Of a stretch of 43,149 bases of DNA, positions 18,490-27,131 are shown piece by piece. The notes beneath the pieces were generated by a model, which worked only from the letters and a program-made list of their open reading frames with translations, made no database searches and had not been told where the DNA came from. Source of the DNA: an uncultured Clostridium sp. (GTDB lineage Bacteria > Bacillota > Clostridia > TANB77 > CAG-508); NCBI GenBank assembly GCA_947572545.1, contig CANPCK010000002.1, forward strand, positions 1-43,149, in the 5' to 3' direction. Position numbers and translations under genes: made by a program. Each line of letters begins with the position of its first letter. Positions within the stretch are counted from its first letter, which is position 1.

Positions 18490-19773
18490 TTATTTTATTT
18501 TTGCATTTGTAACAACTAATTGTATAGCCTCTTCTTGTGCTAATTGTTTCTTTATGTATTCCATGAAGTATTCATTTTTTCCTAGTTCTTCTTTTTCTTT
18601 TCCATAGGCTTTTGCCATTTCTTCTAATTTTTCGTCTACTTTCTTTTTATCTGCTTCAATTTTTTCATCTTTAACAATTTGTTCTAATATAAGTCTTGTT
18701 TTAACAGCTTCTTTTGCTTGGTCTTCTCCTTCTTTCTTAAATTCATCCATTGTCTTTCCTATCATTTGAAGATACATTTCCATATTCATTCCTTGATAGC
18801 TAAGTCTTGTTTCTACATCTTTAACCATGTTGTCTAATTCTGTTTCTATCATTCCAGAAGGTATATCTATTTCTGTTGCTTCACAAATTGCTTTAATAGC
18901 TTCTTCTTCTGTTTCATATTTTGCTCTTGCTTTGTTATCTTCTTCTAACTTTTCTTTTATACTATTCTTTAATTCTGAAAGTGTTTCATATTCACTAGCG
19001 TCTTTTGCAAATTCATCATTGATTTCTGGTAGTTCTTTTTTCTTAATTTCATGTAGTTTAACATGGAATACTGCTTCTTTTCCTTTTAAGTCTTCTGAAA
19101 AATAATCATCTGGGAATTTTACAGTAATATCTTTTTCTTCTCCTGTTTTCATTCCTATAATTTGTTCTTCAAATCCTGGTATAAATGATCCACTTCCTAT
19201 TTCTAGTTCGTGTCCTTCTGCTTTTCCACCTTCAAATTTAACTCCATCAACTGAACCTTCAAAATCAATTACAGTAATGTCTTTATTTTCTACTGGTCTA
19301 TCTTCTACTACAACTATTCTTGCATTTCTTTCTGCCATATGTCCTAATTCATGTTCTATATCTTCATCAGATACATTATACTCTACTTTTTTTAATGCTA
19401 TACCTTTATATTTTCCAAGTTTCACTTCTGGTTTAGTTTGAACTGTTGCTGTAAATTTTAAATCTTGTCCTTTTCCTATTTGTTCAACATCTAAATCTGG
19501 CTTACTAACTGCTTCTATATTATTTTCTTTTAATTCTTTTTCATATATTTCTGGAACTATATCATTAAAAGCATCCTCATAAAATATTTCATCTCCATAG
19601 TATTTTTCTACTATAGCCATAGGAGCTTTACCTTTTCTGAAACCTGGTATATTAAAGTATTTAGCACTTTTCTCATATACTCTTTTTATTGCTTCATCAA
19701 ATTTTGCAGCTTCTACTTCAAAGCTAAGTTTTACTTCATTTGCATTTTCTGTTTTTTCAATTTTAATACTCAT
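18490..19773 (-). CDS. tig: Trigger factor
   Basis: This 427-residue ribosome-associated chaperone has the ribosome-docking block FNIPGFRKGKAP (GFRK motif, about residues 40-51), an FKBP-type prolyl isomerase domain (VIDFEGSVDGVKFEGG to EDITVKFPDDY) and a helical C-terminal substrate-cradling domain. It is the first gene of the tig-clpP-clpX group and has its own consensus promoter. There is no in-frame CGG. Confidence 0.97.
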   Translation of the reverse strand: MSIKIEKTENANEVKLSFEVEAAKFDEAIKRVYEKSAKYFNIPGFRKGKAPMAIVEKYYGDEIFYEDAFNDIVPEIYEKELKENNIEAVSKPDLDVEQIGKGQDLKFTATVQTKPEVKLGKYKGIALKKVEYNVSDEDIEHELGHMAERNARIVVVEDRPVENKDITVIDFEGSVDGVKFEGGKAEGHELEIGSGSFIPGFEEQIIGMKTGEEKDITVKFPDDYFSEDLKGKEAVFHVKLHEIKKKELPEINDEFAKDASEYETLSELKNSIKEKLEEDNKARAKYETEEEAIKAICEATEIDIPSGMIETELDNMVKDVETRLSYQGMNMEMYLQMIGKTMDEFKKEGEDQAKEAVKTRLILEQIVKDEKIEADKKKVDEKLEEMAKAYGKEKEELGKNEYFMEYIKKQLAQEEAIQLVVTNAKIK

Positions 19774-19816
19774 AATCTGTCTTCAATCCTCTCTATAATT
19801 ATCATTTAACCATTTT

Positions 19817-19845
19817 ATTATATATACTTTTTTGTGCAATGTCAA
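19817..19845 (-). promoter_or_regulatory. Consensus sigma-A promoter of tig
   Basis: On the minus strand TTGACA (19840-19845), a 17-bp spacer and TATAAT (19817-19822) lie about 45 bp before the tig start. Confidence 0.85.
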
Positions 19846-19870
19846 TAGTAAAGTGTACAAAACTTGTAGT

Positions 19871-20063
19871 ATAAAAAGAGCTACATATAATGAAGTTCCC
19901 CCTACTTGTTAAACTTTTTTGTCTAACAATTTTGATTTACTTCAAATATGTAACTCTTTTATTGTTTGGATTATAGTAAGAATACTATAACTTACATCTC
20001 TTAAATGCTCCATCATCATCCATTCAGCATGTGGTCAGCATAATTTTTACCACCACTATACTT
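19871..20063 (-). ncRNA. Candidate structured RNA between gmk and tig
   Basis: The 317-bp gap between gmk and tig holds several helices on the minus strand: GTGGT/ACCAC, ATAGTA/TACTAT, and a long closing stem AAAAGAGTTACATATTTGAAG paired with CTTCATTATATGTAGCTCTTTT (19871-19963) that encloses TTGTTA/TAACAA and a GTAGGGGGA segment. The closing stem ends in a U-rich stretch, as a terminator would. I do not recognise 6S, tmRNA, RNase P or SRP signatures. It may also contain a short reading frame beginning ATGATGATGGAGCAT. Confidence 0.4.
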
Positions 20064-20090
20064 TTTTAGTATACTTTAATTATAGTATTT

Positions 20091-20642
20091 TTACCCTTTT
20101 TGAATTATCTCAATTATTTTTTTAATAGTTTCTTCTTGGTCTAAGTTGTCTATTACATAATCATAATTACCAATTTTTGATTCTTCAAATTCAAAACGTC
20201 CTAGTCTTAGTTCTATTTCATTTTCATCTGGTCTGTCTATTCTATTTTCTAGTCTTCTTCTTAATTCTTCTTTTGGAACTCTTAAAAATATAGTTACAAC
20301 TTTCATATGATCTTTTAGAATTTTAACTAAATTTTCTGTTCCATTTACATCAACATCTTTTATTACTGTTATTCCAGATTTAATTTTGTCATTTAATATT
20401 TTCTTAGGTACTCCATAATAATGATTATGATGTATATCGAACTCATATAGTTCATTGTTTTCTATCATTTTTTTAAATTCTATATTATTTACAAATATAT
20501 ATGTTTTTCCTGGAATATCTCCTGGTCTCATCGGTCTATCTGTAATTGAAGGGATTGATTCTACATTCTTCATTCTTTTTATTATTTCTTTTTTTACTGT
20601 ATCTTTCCCTGCTCCTGCCACTCCAGATAATATGACTAGCAT
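20091..20642 (-). CDS. gmk: Guanylate kinase
   Basis: This 183-residue P-loop kinase converts GMP to GDP. The Walker A loop reads GVAGAGKDT, a variant of the usual G-P-S-G-[AV]-G-K-[GS]-T. Downstream blocks SITDRPMRPGD, YGVPKK, VDVNG and RRRLENR match the GMP-binding and lid regions. It forms a co-directional group remA-rpoZ-gmk, with rpoZ ending 15 bp before it. The Asp after the P-loop lysine is an unusual choice but the fold is otherwise regular. Confidence 0.88.
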   Translation of the reverse strand: MLVILSGVAGAGKDTVKKEIIKRMKNVESIPSITDRPMRPGDIPGKTYIFVNNIEFKKMIENNELYEFDIHHNHYYGVPKKILNDKIKSGITVIKDVDVNGTENLVKILKDHMKVVTIFLRVPKEELRRRLENRIDRPDENEIELRLGRFEFEESKIGNYDYVIDNLDQEETIKKIIEIIQKG

Positions 20643-20657
20643 GTGTTACCTCCATAT

Positions 20658-20858
20658 TTAATCGTTTTCTTTTTCTACATAAACTTTTCCTTCTGCTATT
20701 TCATCTGCTGCAAGTGTAACAACTGAAGCTTCCTTTTTATTTGTAAGTGGATTGTTTCCTCTAGCAAGTTGTCTTGCTCTTTTTGATGTAGCTACTACTA
20801 ATTCATATCTATTATCTACTTTTTCAAGAAGTTCATTAACTGTTGGTTTTACCATCAT
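20658..20858 (-). CDS. rpoZ: RNA polymerase omega subunit
   Basis: This 66-residue protein matches omega: PTVNELLEKVDNRYELVVATSKRARQL, then NNPLTNKKEASVVTLAADEI. It assists assembly of RNA polymerase. The gene starts 2 bp after remA and the two candidate ATGs are adjacent; GGAGGAAGAG lies within the remA end. The position next to gmk is typical of Firmicutes. Confidence 0.93.
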   Translation of the reverse strand: MMVKPTVNELLEKVDNRYELVVATSKRARQLARGNNPLTNKKEASVVTLAADEIAEGKVYVEKEND

Positions 20859-20860
20859 GA

Positions 20861-21118
20861 TTACTCTTCCTCCTTTTCTATAATATCTTTGTTTAATCTA
20901 CTAACTACAGTTTCTGGTTGAACTGCTGATAATACTATATGCCCTGTTTCCATAACAATAACTGCACGTGTTTTTCTTCCAGAAGTTGCGTCTACTAAAA
21001 GTGATTTATCTCTTGCTTCTTGTATTAACCTTTTTATAGGTGCTGCTCCTGGAACTATTATAGATAATATTTTATTTGCAGATATTATATTACCATATCC
21101 TATATTTATGAATTGCAT
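20861..21118 (-). CDS. remA: RemA-type regulator (DUF370)
   Basis: This 85-residue protein matches the RemA/DUF370 family: [19 protein letters not shown]-like start, [11 protein letters not shown] and [12 protein letters not shown]. In Bacillus RemA is a ring-forming DNA-binding activator of biofilm matrix and osmoprotection genes. It leads the remA-rpoZ-gmk group and a weak AAAGAGG site precedes the ATG. Confidence 0.9.
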   Translation of the reverse strand: MQFINIGYGNIISANKILSIIVPGAAPIKRLIQEARDKSLLVDATSGRKTRAVIVMETGHIVLSAVQPETVVSRLNKDIIEKEEE

Positions 21119-21207
21119 ATATTTACCTCTTTTTATATATATATATCATATTTTACTACATATTTTAGATTTCGTCTAGTAAAATTCTAGATTTTTTCAA
21201 ATTTTTA

Positions 21208-21235
21208 TTGACATTTTCCAAAAAAAGTGTATAAT
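21208..21235 (+). promoter_or_regulatory. Promoter of infC-rpmI-rplT
   Basis: TTGACA (21208-21213), a 16-bp spacer and TATAAT (21230-21235) precede the ribosomal leader. Confidence 0.85.
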
Positions 21236-21240
21236 ATTAT

Positions 21241-21360
21241 TTGTGTTTAAGAAGAAGTTATCCACTTCTCACCTTACCATTTAGGAAAAGGTTATTTAAT
21301 TTTAATATTAAATTTAGTGGATAGATTTGTTTTAAACAAGTCTATTATTTTTTTTAATAT
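21241..21360 (+). promoter_or_regulatory. L20-type attenuation leader of the infC operon
   Basis: The 5' leader contains TATCCAC (21259-21265), able to pair with GTGGATA (21317-21323). The latter runs into a terminator stem ATAGATTTGTTT / AAACAAGTCTAT (21321-21345) followed by a long U run. The alternatives are mutually exclusive, the arrangement by which free L20 represses infC-rpmI-rplT in Bacillus-type leaders. Assignment rests on this layout and the downstream genes. Confidence 0.8.
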
Positions 21361-21383
21361 TTATTTTAGGAAATGGAGGTTTT

Positions 21384-21896
21384 ATGGCCAAACAAGACTT
21401 ATTAATTAATGAGCAAATACGTTTAAATGAAGTTCAAGTGATAAGTGATTCAGGTGAAAAACTTGGTGTTATGTCTTCTAGAGAAGCTATTGAATTAGCA
21501 GTTGGAAAAGATTTAGATTTAGTTTTAGTTTCTCCAAATGGTAATCCACCAGTTTGTAAAATTATGAATTATGGTAAGTACAAATTTGAACAAGCAAAAC
21601 GTGAAAAAGAAGCTAAGAAAAAGCAAAAATCCCTTGAAGTTAAGGAAATAAGGGTTACTCCTAATACTGAAGATCATGACTTTAACTTTAAAGTTAAAAA
21701 TGTTAGAAAGTTTTTAGAAAGTGGTTCTAAAGTAAAAGTTACTGTTCGCTTCAGAGGTAGAGAGCTAAACTATGTAAAACTTGGTGAGGCTATTTTAAAT
21801 AGGTTTACTGAAGAACTTTCTGATATAGCTACTCCCGAGAAGAAACCTTTACTTGAAGGTAAGAATATGTTTATAATTTTTTCATTAAATAAGTAA
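21384..21896 (+). CDS. infC: Translation initiation factor IF-3
   Basis: This 170-residue protein has the IF-3 N-terminal domain (NEQIRLNEVQVI, LGVMSSREAIELA) and C-terminal domain (KEIRVTPNTEDHDF, VTVRFRGRE). It controls start-codon selection and keeps subunits apart. GGAGGT precedes ATG. Eight of its nine glycine codons are GGT, useful for comparison with the CGGN sites, where GGA dominates. Confidence 0.97.
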   Translation: MAKQDLLINEQIRLNEVQVISDSGEKLGVMSSREAIELAVGKDLDLVLVSPNGNPPVCKIMNYGKYKFEQAKREKEAKKKQKSLEVKEIRVTPNTEDHDFNFKVKNVRKFLESGSKVKVTVRFRGRELNYVKLGEAILNRFTEELSDIATPEKKPLLEGKNMFIIFSLNK

Positions 21897-21929
21897 ATTA
21901 TATTAAAAATTTATAAGGAGGAAAAGAAT

Positions 21930-22130
21930 ATGCCTAAATTAAAAACTAATAAAGCTGCTAATAAAAGATACAGTATGACAGCTACAGGTAAAGTAAAAAG
22001 AACAAAATCTAACAGAAGACATCTTTTAGCTAACAAAACAAGACGTCAAAAGAAATCAGGTAAAATCCAAAATGCTTACGCTGATAAAACTTGTGAAAAT
22101 GGAATTAAGAAATTATTACCATATAGTTAA
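21930..22130 (+). CDS. rpmI: Ribosomal protein L35
   Basis: This 66-residue basic protein, with MPKLKTNKAANKRY and the RRHLLANKT-type block, is L35 of the large subunit. It lies 33 bp after infC with an AAGGAGGAA site, in the standard infC-rpmI-rplT order. Confidence 0.97.
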   Translation: MPKLKTNKAANKRYSMTATGKVKRTKSNRRHLLANKTRRQKKSGKIQNAYADKTCENGIKKLLPYS

Positions 22131-22152
22131 TTAGAAAAAGGAGGAAATAAAA

Positions 22153-22503
22153 ATGGCAAGAGTAAAAACAGCTAGAATAACACGTAAAAAACATAAAAAA
22201 ATATTAAAACAAGCTAAAGGTTACTATGGAGCAAAACATTATAGATTTAGAACAGCTAAACAAGCTGTTATGAAATCTGGAATGTATGCTTATGTTGGTA
22301 GAAAAGACAAAAAAAGCAATTTTAGAAAATTATGGATAACAAGAATCAATGCAGCTGCAAGACAAAATGGATTAACTTATAGTAAATTAATTGCTGGTCT
22401 TAAAAAAGCAAATATTTCTATAAATAGAAAAATGCTTGCAGAACTTGCAGTTACAGATAGTGAAGCTTTTACAAAATTAGCTGAAACAGCAAAAAATGCA
22501 TAG
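22153..22503 (+). CDS. rplT: Ribosomal protein L20
   Basis: This 116-residue protein matches L20: [38 protein letters not shown] and the [18 protein letters not shown] block. L20 assembles early on 23S rRNA and, in related bacteria, represses its own operon through the leader at 21241. An AGGAGG site precedes it. Confidence 0.97.
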   Translation: MARVKTARITRKKHKKILKQAKGYYGAKHYRFRTAKQAVMKSGMYAYVGRKDKKSNFRKLWITRINAAARQNGLTYSKLIAGLKKANISINRKMLAELAVTDSEAFTKLAETAKNA

Positions 22504-22511
22504 ATGTATAT

Positions 22512-22546
22512 AATAAAAATACCTCTTTGAATGAGGTATTTTTATT
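22512..22546. terminator. Bidirectional terminator after rplT
   Basis: A perfect 14-bp stem AATAAAAATACCTC / GAGGTATTTTTATT with A and U tracts serves rplT (+) and the convergent membrane gene (-). Confidence 0.9.
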
Positions 22547-22549
22547 ATT

Positions 22550-22949
22550 TTATTTCAAATTAACTCCTACTACTCCCCCTATCATTCCTGCAGCAATTCC
22601 AATTACTAACATAAATATTGAATACACATTTAACATAAATCCACTATATAAAATACTTGATGTTAAATATATAAGTAGCATATATGTAAGTCCTATTATT
22701 CCCCCATTTAAAATTCCATTTTTCTTTATCGAACTTGTTGTCATAGAACTTCCGAGCAAGTATACTTACTCCTGTTATTGCAATAACTACTGGCCCTATT
22801 GTACTTTCACTTGTATTTGTATATGTAAGAACAATAGCAAATATAAATAAAAGTATAAATGTGATTATTATGGATATTATAAGCCCCTTTAAAATTTTAA
22901 CTGAACTACTATTTTGCATAATAGCTCTAGCTTCAGAAATTTCTTTCAT
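22550..22949 (-). CDS. TIGR04086-type membrane protein, needs +1 shift at CGG
   Basis: With one +1 shift at CGG 22752-22754 (codon 66) this becomes a 132-residue protein with four transmembrane segments. The corrected middle reads SILA-GSSMTTSSIKKNGILNGG, with the Gly-rich loop and K-[NK]-G-x-x-x-G block that typifies the TIGR04086/YrzE-like family; without the shift the second half is in another frame. The function of the family is unknown. It converges on rplT and shares its terminator. Confidence 0.75.
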
Positions 22950-23062
22950 ATATTTCTTTCTTCCTTTCTTTATAAATAAACTAATTTTGCTTAATTATTA
23001 TTTATTCATAAATTAAGTTTTTTAGAATAGAATTTAGAAAGAATGATTTCTGGGAGGTTCTT

Positions 23063-23272
23063 ATGGCAGATAAAAATGTTGATTTTAGTGCATTTTCCCC
23101 TTATGATAATTTTAACTTTGACCCAAATATGAATGACCCTATGTTTAATCCTATGATGCAATATGAACAAGCTTATATGTATTATAGGTATTTGTGTATG
23201 CAACTTGATTATAAAATTAAATGTAAGGAATATGAACGCATGAATTCTAAAGATAATAGGCGTATTGAGTAA
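23063..23272 (+). CDS. Small acidic tyrosine- and methionine-rich protein
   Basis: This 69-residue protein has a GGGAGGT ribosome site and a clear ATG. It is rich in Met, Tyr, Asn and Asp (for example DPMFNPMMQYEQAYMYYRY), with a Lys/Arg-rich C-terminus. I do not recognise it; the composition is reminiscent of small spore-coat or other surface proteins, but that is only an impression. It ends about 75 bp before a strong terminator. Confidence 0.65.
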   Translation: MADKNVDFSAFSPYDNFNFDPNMNDPMFNPMMQYEQAYMYYRYLCMQLDYKIKCKEYERMNSKDNRRIE

Positions 23273-23346
23273 ATTAAAATTAGTTTTCAAAAGAAATATG
23301 TATTTCTAGGTAAAATTTGGCAAAACTAAAGATGTGATTTTAAATA

Positions 23347-23393
23347 TTATAGCTGAGGCTGTTAAGGCAAAGTCTTAACAGCCTCAGCTATAA
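23347..23393. terminator. Perfect 20-bp bidirectional terminator
   Basis: TTATAGCTGAGGCTGTTAAG and its exact complement flank a 7-base loop between the convergent genes 23063-23272 and rarA. The CTGA...TTAA...TCAG arms resemble inner parts of the ileS and valS leader elements. Confidence 0.85.
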
Positions 23394-23461
23394 TTTACTT
23401 AAGCATATTATATTCCTTTACATAATTTTTTAACCAAACAAGATATTATTTATTTTCTAAA

Positions 23462-24703
23462 CTATTCTACTGTATCATCTTTAACATAGTATTTTGTCCC
23501 CAACATCTCATCTGGCAAATATTGTTGTTCTATAACATGCCCTGGATAATCATGTGGATATTTATATCCATTACCATATCCAAAACTTTGCATTCCTTCT
23601 GCTGGTGCATTTCTAATATGCATTGGTACTTCTCCTGTTTCTTTTGTATTAATATCTTCTATCGCTTTATTTATAGCTAAATATGACGCATTCGATTTTT
23701 TTGATGTTGCAATATATACCGCCGCTTCTGCAAGTATAATTCTAGCTTCTGGCATTCCTACCATATTTACTGCTTGCATTGCTGATGTTGCAATTACTAA
23801 TGCATTAGGATTCGCCATCCCAACATCTTCTGATGCTGCAATTACTATTCTTCTTGCTAAAAACATTGGGTCTTCCCCACCAGCTAGTGCTCTTGCTAAA
23901 TAAAATATTGCTGCATCTGGATCACTACCTCTCATTGATTTTATAAATGCACTTATGTTATCATAGTGACTATCACCATTTTTATCAAATATTACTTTTC
24001 TATTTTGCACACAAGATTTTGCTATTTCATCTGTAATATTTATTACACCATTTTCATCCATTTTGGTTGTAAGAACTGCAACTTCTAGTCCATTTAATGC
24101 ATTTCTTACATCCCCATTTGCTGTTTCTGCAATTTTTTTAAGTGTATTATCTTCTATCTTTATTTTATAACTTTTTAACCCATTTTCATTTTCTAATGAG
24201 TTTTTTAATACTTTATATATATCTTCTGTTGTAAGTGATTCTAGTTTACATACCATTGATCTCGATATTAAAGCTTTATTTACTTCAAAATATGGATTTT
24301 CTGTTGTAGCTCCAATTAAAATTACTGTTCCATTTTCTACAAATGGTAAAAGTGCATCTTGTTGTAATTTATTAAATCTATGTATCTCATCAATAAATAA
24401 TATACATTTTCCTGTTGGGTTCATTAAAAGATTTTGTGTTTCTTCTACTATTTTTTTTATTTCTGATACTCCTGATGTTACTGCATTTATTTTATAAAAC
24501 TTTGATTTAGTAGTATTACTTATAACTTTCGCAAGTGAAGTTTTACCACATCCTGGAGGTCCCCATAATATAATGCTAGATATTCTATCTGCTTTTATTG
24601 TTCTATATAATATTTTATCTTTTCCAATAATATGTTCTTGTCCTACATATTCCTCTAATGTTTTTGGCATCATTCTATATGCCAAGGGTTTTGTCATATC
24701 CAT
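23462..24703 (-). CDS. rarA: RarA/MgsA replication-associated AAA+ ATPase
   Basis: This 413-residue protein has Walker A GPPGCGKTSLAKV (about residues 46-58), Walker B CILFIDEIHRFNK, sensor ATTENPYFEVN and a C-terminal tetramerisation region with the family block GSDPDAAIFYLARAL, GGEDPMFLARR and AYLAINKA-like. It acts at stalled replication forks. No in-frame CGG is present. It follows ruvA on the same strand, separated by intergenic element F. Confidence 0.94.
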   Translation of the reverse strand: MDMTKPLAYRMMPKTLEEYVGQEHIIGKDKILYRTIKADRISSIILWGPPGCGKTSLAKVISNTTKSKFYKINAVTSGVSEIKKIVEETQNLLMNPTGKCILFIDEIHRFNKLQQDALLPFVENGTVILIGATTENPYFEVNKALISRSMVCKLESLTTEDIYKVLKNSLENENGLKSYKIKIEDNTLKKIAETANGDVRNALNGLEVAVLTTKMDENGVINITDEIAKSCVQNRKVIFDKNGDSHYDNISAFIKSMRGSDPDAAIFYLARALAGGEDPMFLARRIVIAASEDVGMANPNALVIATSAMQAVNMVGMPEARIILAEAAVYIATSKKSNASYLAINKAIEDINTKETGEVPMHIRNAPAEGMQSFGYGNGYKYPHDYPGHVIEQQYLPDEMLGTKYYVKDDTVE

Positions 24704-24716
24704 AAGCTTTTCCTTT

Positions 24717-24796
24717 CCGTTTTAAAAATAAACTTCGCATTACTTCGTTATTTTAAAGACAAAAAATGCCTTGTACTACTCGTTTCTTTTGAAAAC
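24717..24796 (-). repeat. Intergenic palindromic element F
   Basis: On the minus strand this 80-bp element begins GTTTTCAAAAGAAACGAGTA and ends with AACGAAGTAATGCGAAGTTT then ATTTTTAAAAC. Element C (18371, plus strand) has the same outer blocks with small changes, but F has only a short inner loop. It lies between ruvA and rarA. Confidence 0.7.
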
Positions 24797-24805
24797 TAAT
24801 TTTTA

Positions 24806-25409
24806 TTAGTCTCTACTTAATAAAACTAATCCTTTTCTAATAATATCTTCTACTGACATGCCTGATAAGTCTTCTTTTTCTATCGCTTTTTCTATTTCTT
24901 TTCTGTTATATCCTAGTACTTGCAAAGCAGATATAGCTTCTTCTATATTTTCTCCAAAATCTATACTTTCTTCCTTGTCCCCTTCTAATGCTTGTTCATC
25001 TAATTCTACTTTCATCTTGTCTTTTAATTCTAGTATCATTCTTGCTGCTGTTTTTTTACCTATTCCTGGGATTTTAGTAAGTTTAGCATCATCATTTGTT
25101 ATTATTGCAAGTGCAAATTGGTGTGGCTGAATATTTGCAAGTATTGTTATTGCAGATTTTGCTCCTATTCCACTTGTTTGTATTAAAAGTTCAAACATTC
25201 TCAATTCTTCATTTGTCAAAAATCCATAAAGACTTATATTGTCTTCTCTTACGTAATAATATGTATGTATTTTTACTATTTCTCCTATGTTCCCGAACTT
25301 TTTCTATTGCAGTTTTAGGCATAAATATTTTGTATCCAACTCCTGCTGTTTCTACTACAACTGCATCATTTAATTTCATTTCTAAACTTCCTTTTATATA
25401 TGCTATCAT
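24806..25409 (-). CDS. ruvA: Holliday junction protein RuvA, needs +1 shift at CGG
   Basis: With a +1 shift at CGG 25293-25295 (codon 39) this is a 200-residue RuvA, the family length. Domain I (MIAYIKGSLE, VGYKIFMP) is joined through V-GNIGEIVKIHTYYYVREDN to SLYGFLTNEELRMFELL, and the HhH domain (SGIGAKSAITILA, IPGIGKKTAARMILELKDK) and C-terminal domain III follow. Without the shift, domain I is cut off by a stop 20-odd codons on. RuvA holds Holliday junctions for the RuvB motor. No ruvB follows here; rarA does instead. Confidence 0.95.
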
Positions 25410-25508
25410 TATTTTTCTCCTTTGTATCAAACAAATATTCTTATATTCTATCATAAATTTATTTTTTTTCAAGCACTTTTTATTATTTTTTTAATATTAT
25501 ATATTATT

Positions 25509-25670
25509 ATGAATTCTTGTGAGTTAGTTAATTTAGTTTCAGCACTTTCGTGCTTAATAGTTCAAAATTATGAAGAAGATCAGATTGCTGTTCTTGCTGC
25601 TGTTTTTACTCAACTAGGAGATAGTCTTGCGACTATTCTTGCAAATGATGCTTTATGTAATAAGGACTAA
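25509..25670 (+). CDS. 53-residue protein, possibly DUF6774 type
   Basis: The reading frame begins MNSCELVNLVSALSCLIVQN and continues through AVLAAVFTQLGDSLATILA. I recall similar 50-60-residue proteins in gut clostridia under DUF6774, but cannot check. No Shine-Dalgarno sequence precedes ATG 25509; an AT-rich TATATT-like stretch abuts it, so the mRNA may be leaderless or nearly so. It is followed by a terminator shared with trmL. Confidence 0.6.
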   Translation: MNSCELVNLVSALSCLIVQNYEEDQIAVLAAVFTQLGDSLATILANDALCNKD

Positions 25671-25690
25671 GATTAATGTCTTAGCCCTTA
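25661..25690. terminator. Bidirectional terminator
   Basis: TAAGGACTAAG pairs with CTTAGCCCTTA (one mismatch) across a 8-base loop, overlapping the stop of the 53-residue gene and the end of trmL. Confidence 0.65.
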
Positions 25691-26185
25691 ATTAAAATAT
25701 TCACTTATTTCTTTTAATTCTTTAAATCCACCTTGTCTTAAAACTTCATATACTATTATTGCAACTGAATTGGATAAATTAAGTGAGCGAAGTTCTCCTT
25801 TCATTGGTATTCTTATTGTATTATCTATGTATTTTTCTAAAAGGTCTTCTGGAAGTCCTTTTGTTTCTTTTCCAAATAAAATAAATATTTCTTCAAATTT
25901 ACTAAAGTTTACATCTGAGTAACAATGTTGCGCCTTTGTTGAAGCATAAAACATGTTATTATCTTCTGGCTTATATTTTTCTAAAAACGCTTTTAATGAA
26001 TCATGTTCTTCTATTTCAAGCTTGTCCCAGTAGTCTAAACCTGCTCTTTTTAAATATCTATCTGATATACTAAATCCTAATGGATGAACTAAATGTAACT
26101 TTGAATTTGTTGCTGCACATGTTCTTGCAATATTTCCTGTATTTTGTGGTATTTCTGGTTCTACCATTACTACATTTATTTTCAT
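25688..26185 (-). CDS. trmL: tRNA (cytidine/uridine-2'-O-)-methyltransferase TrmL
   Basis: This 165-residue SPOUT-fold protein carries the family motifs EPEIPQNTGNIARTCA (motif 1), ILFGKETKGLPEDLL (motif 2) and IPMKGELRSLNLSNSVAI (motif 3, AdoMet-binding knot). TrmL methylates position 34 of certain leucine tRNAs. The frame is intact. It lies 18 bp after the ArsP_2-type transporter on the same strand. Confidence 0.93.
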   Translation of the reverse strand: MKINVVMVEPEIPQNTGNIARTCAATNSKLHLVHPLGFSISDRYLKRAGLDYWDKLEIEEHDSLKAFLEKYKPEDNNMFYASTKAQHCYSDVNFSKFEEIFILFGKETKGLPEDLLEKYIDNTIRIPMKGELRSLNLSNSVAIIVYEVLRQGGFKELKEISEYFN

Positions 26186-26203
26186 TTTTTCCTTCTTTCT
26201 ATT

Positions 26204-27059
26204 TTAAACAGTTATGGCAAATAAATTCATGACTATTCCTGTAACTGCTCCTAGCAAAAATAGTAATATTATTATTTTTATATTTTCTTTTATATTTTTA
26301 TTTATTCTAAATAGCATCAGTATTCCTGCTCCTGCATTTACTAGCAGCCCTGCAATTAGTGATCCAAATGTTATTATTTCAGATAAATATAGTTCTGTTA
26401 TTATTACAGATGACGCACAGTTTGGAATTAACCCAATTAATGATGCTATTATTGGTTCAAATATTGAAGCTTCTTGCATGATATTTTTAAGTGTATCTTC
26501 TCCAACTACTTCTACAATTATATTTATAAGTAATGTTAATATAAATATATATATAAACACATTTATTGTATGTTTTAATGCTGATTTAACTATTCCTTTT
26601 TCACAATGGCAATGTTCTTCTTCACATAAATCTATAATTTTATTTTCTTCTTTCTTGTTTTTATTTTTTATATTTATGATAATATCAATTACAAATCCAT
26701 ATATCATACCTATTGCAAATTTTATTGCAAGTATTGTTATTATTACACTCATTGGAGCTGCTTTAGATATAAGTATTGGCAACATTTCATCTGATGTAGA
26801 TAAATATACTGAAATTAAAGTTCCCAAAGTTATTATTCTTGCTGCATATAGGTTAGTTGCAGCAACTGAAAATCCACATTGAGGAAATATACCCAAGGCA
26901 CTTCCGAATTAATGGTCCAATTTTCCCTGATTTTTCTATTTTTTCTTTGGATTTATCACTCATTTTATGTTCAAGATATTCCATTATCAAATATGCTATA
27001 AACAAAAATGGCAATAATTTTATACCATCTATAATTGTGTCTATTAATACATCTAACAT
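26204..27059 (-). CDS. ArsP_2-type metal efflux permease, needs +1 shift at CGG
   Basis: With a +1 shift at CGG 26904-26906 (codon 52) this is a 284-residue protein with about eight to ten membrane segments. The corrected junction is KIGPLI-GSALGIFPQCGFS, and a matching pseudo-repeat LIGLIPNCASSVI occurs in the second half, giving the inverted-repeat pattern of the ArsP_2 / putative manganese transporter family. A cytoplasmic Cys/His-rich loop CEEEHCHCEKG (about residues 142-152) may bind metal. Conventional translation stops just after codon 68. The substrate (manganese, arsenite or another metal) is not determined by sequence. Confidence 0.85.
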
Positions 27060-27131
27060 CCATATTCTCCTTGTTCGTTTTAATTTTTATATTTTACTAT
27101 ATTTTGGTAAAAAAATCAAGTTTTTGACTCT

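Noticed and set aside
19871-20063. 6S RNA, SRP RNA or tmRNA
   Set aside because: I could not find the defining sequences or overall folds of these RNAs, so it is left as an unassigned structured region.
26214-26882. Long plus-strand ORF antisense to the ArsP_2-type gene (222 codons)
   Set aside because: It is a shadow of the AT-rich membrane-protein gene in the reverse frame, has no ribosome site and no recognisable family.
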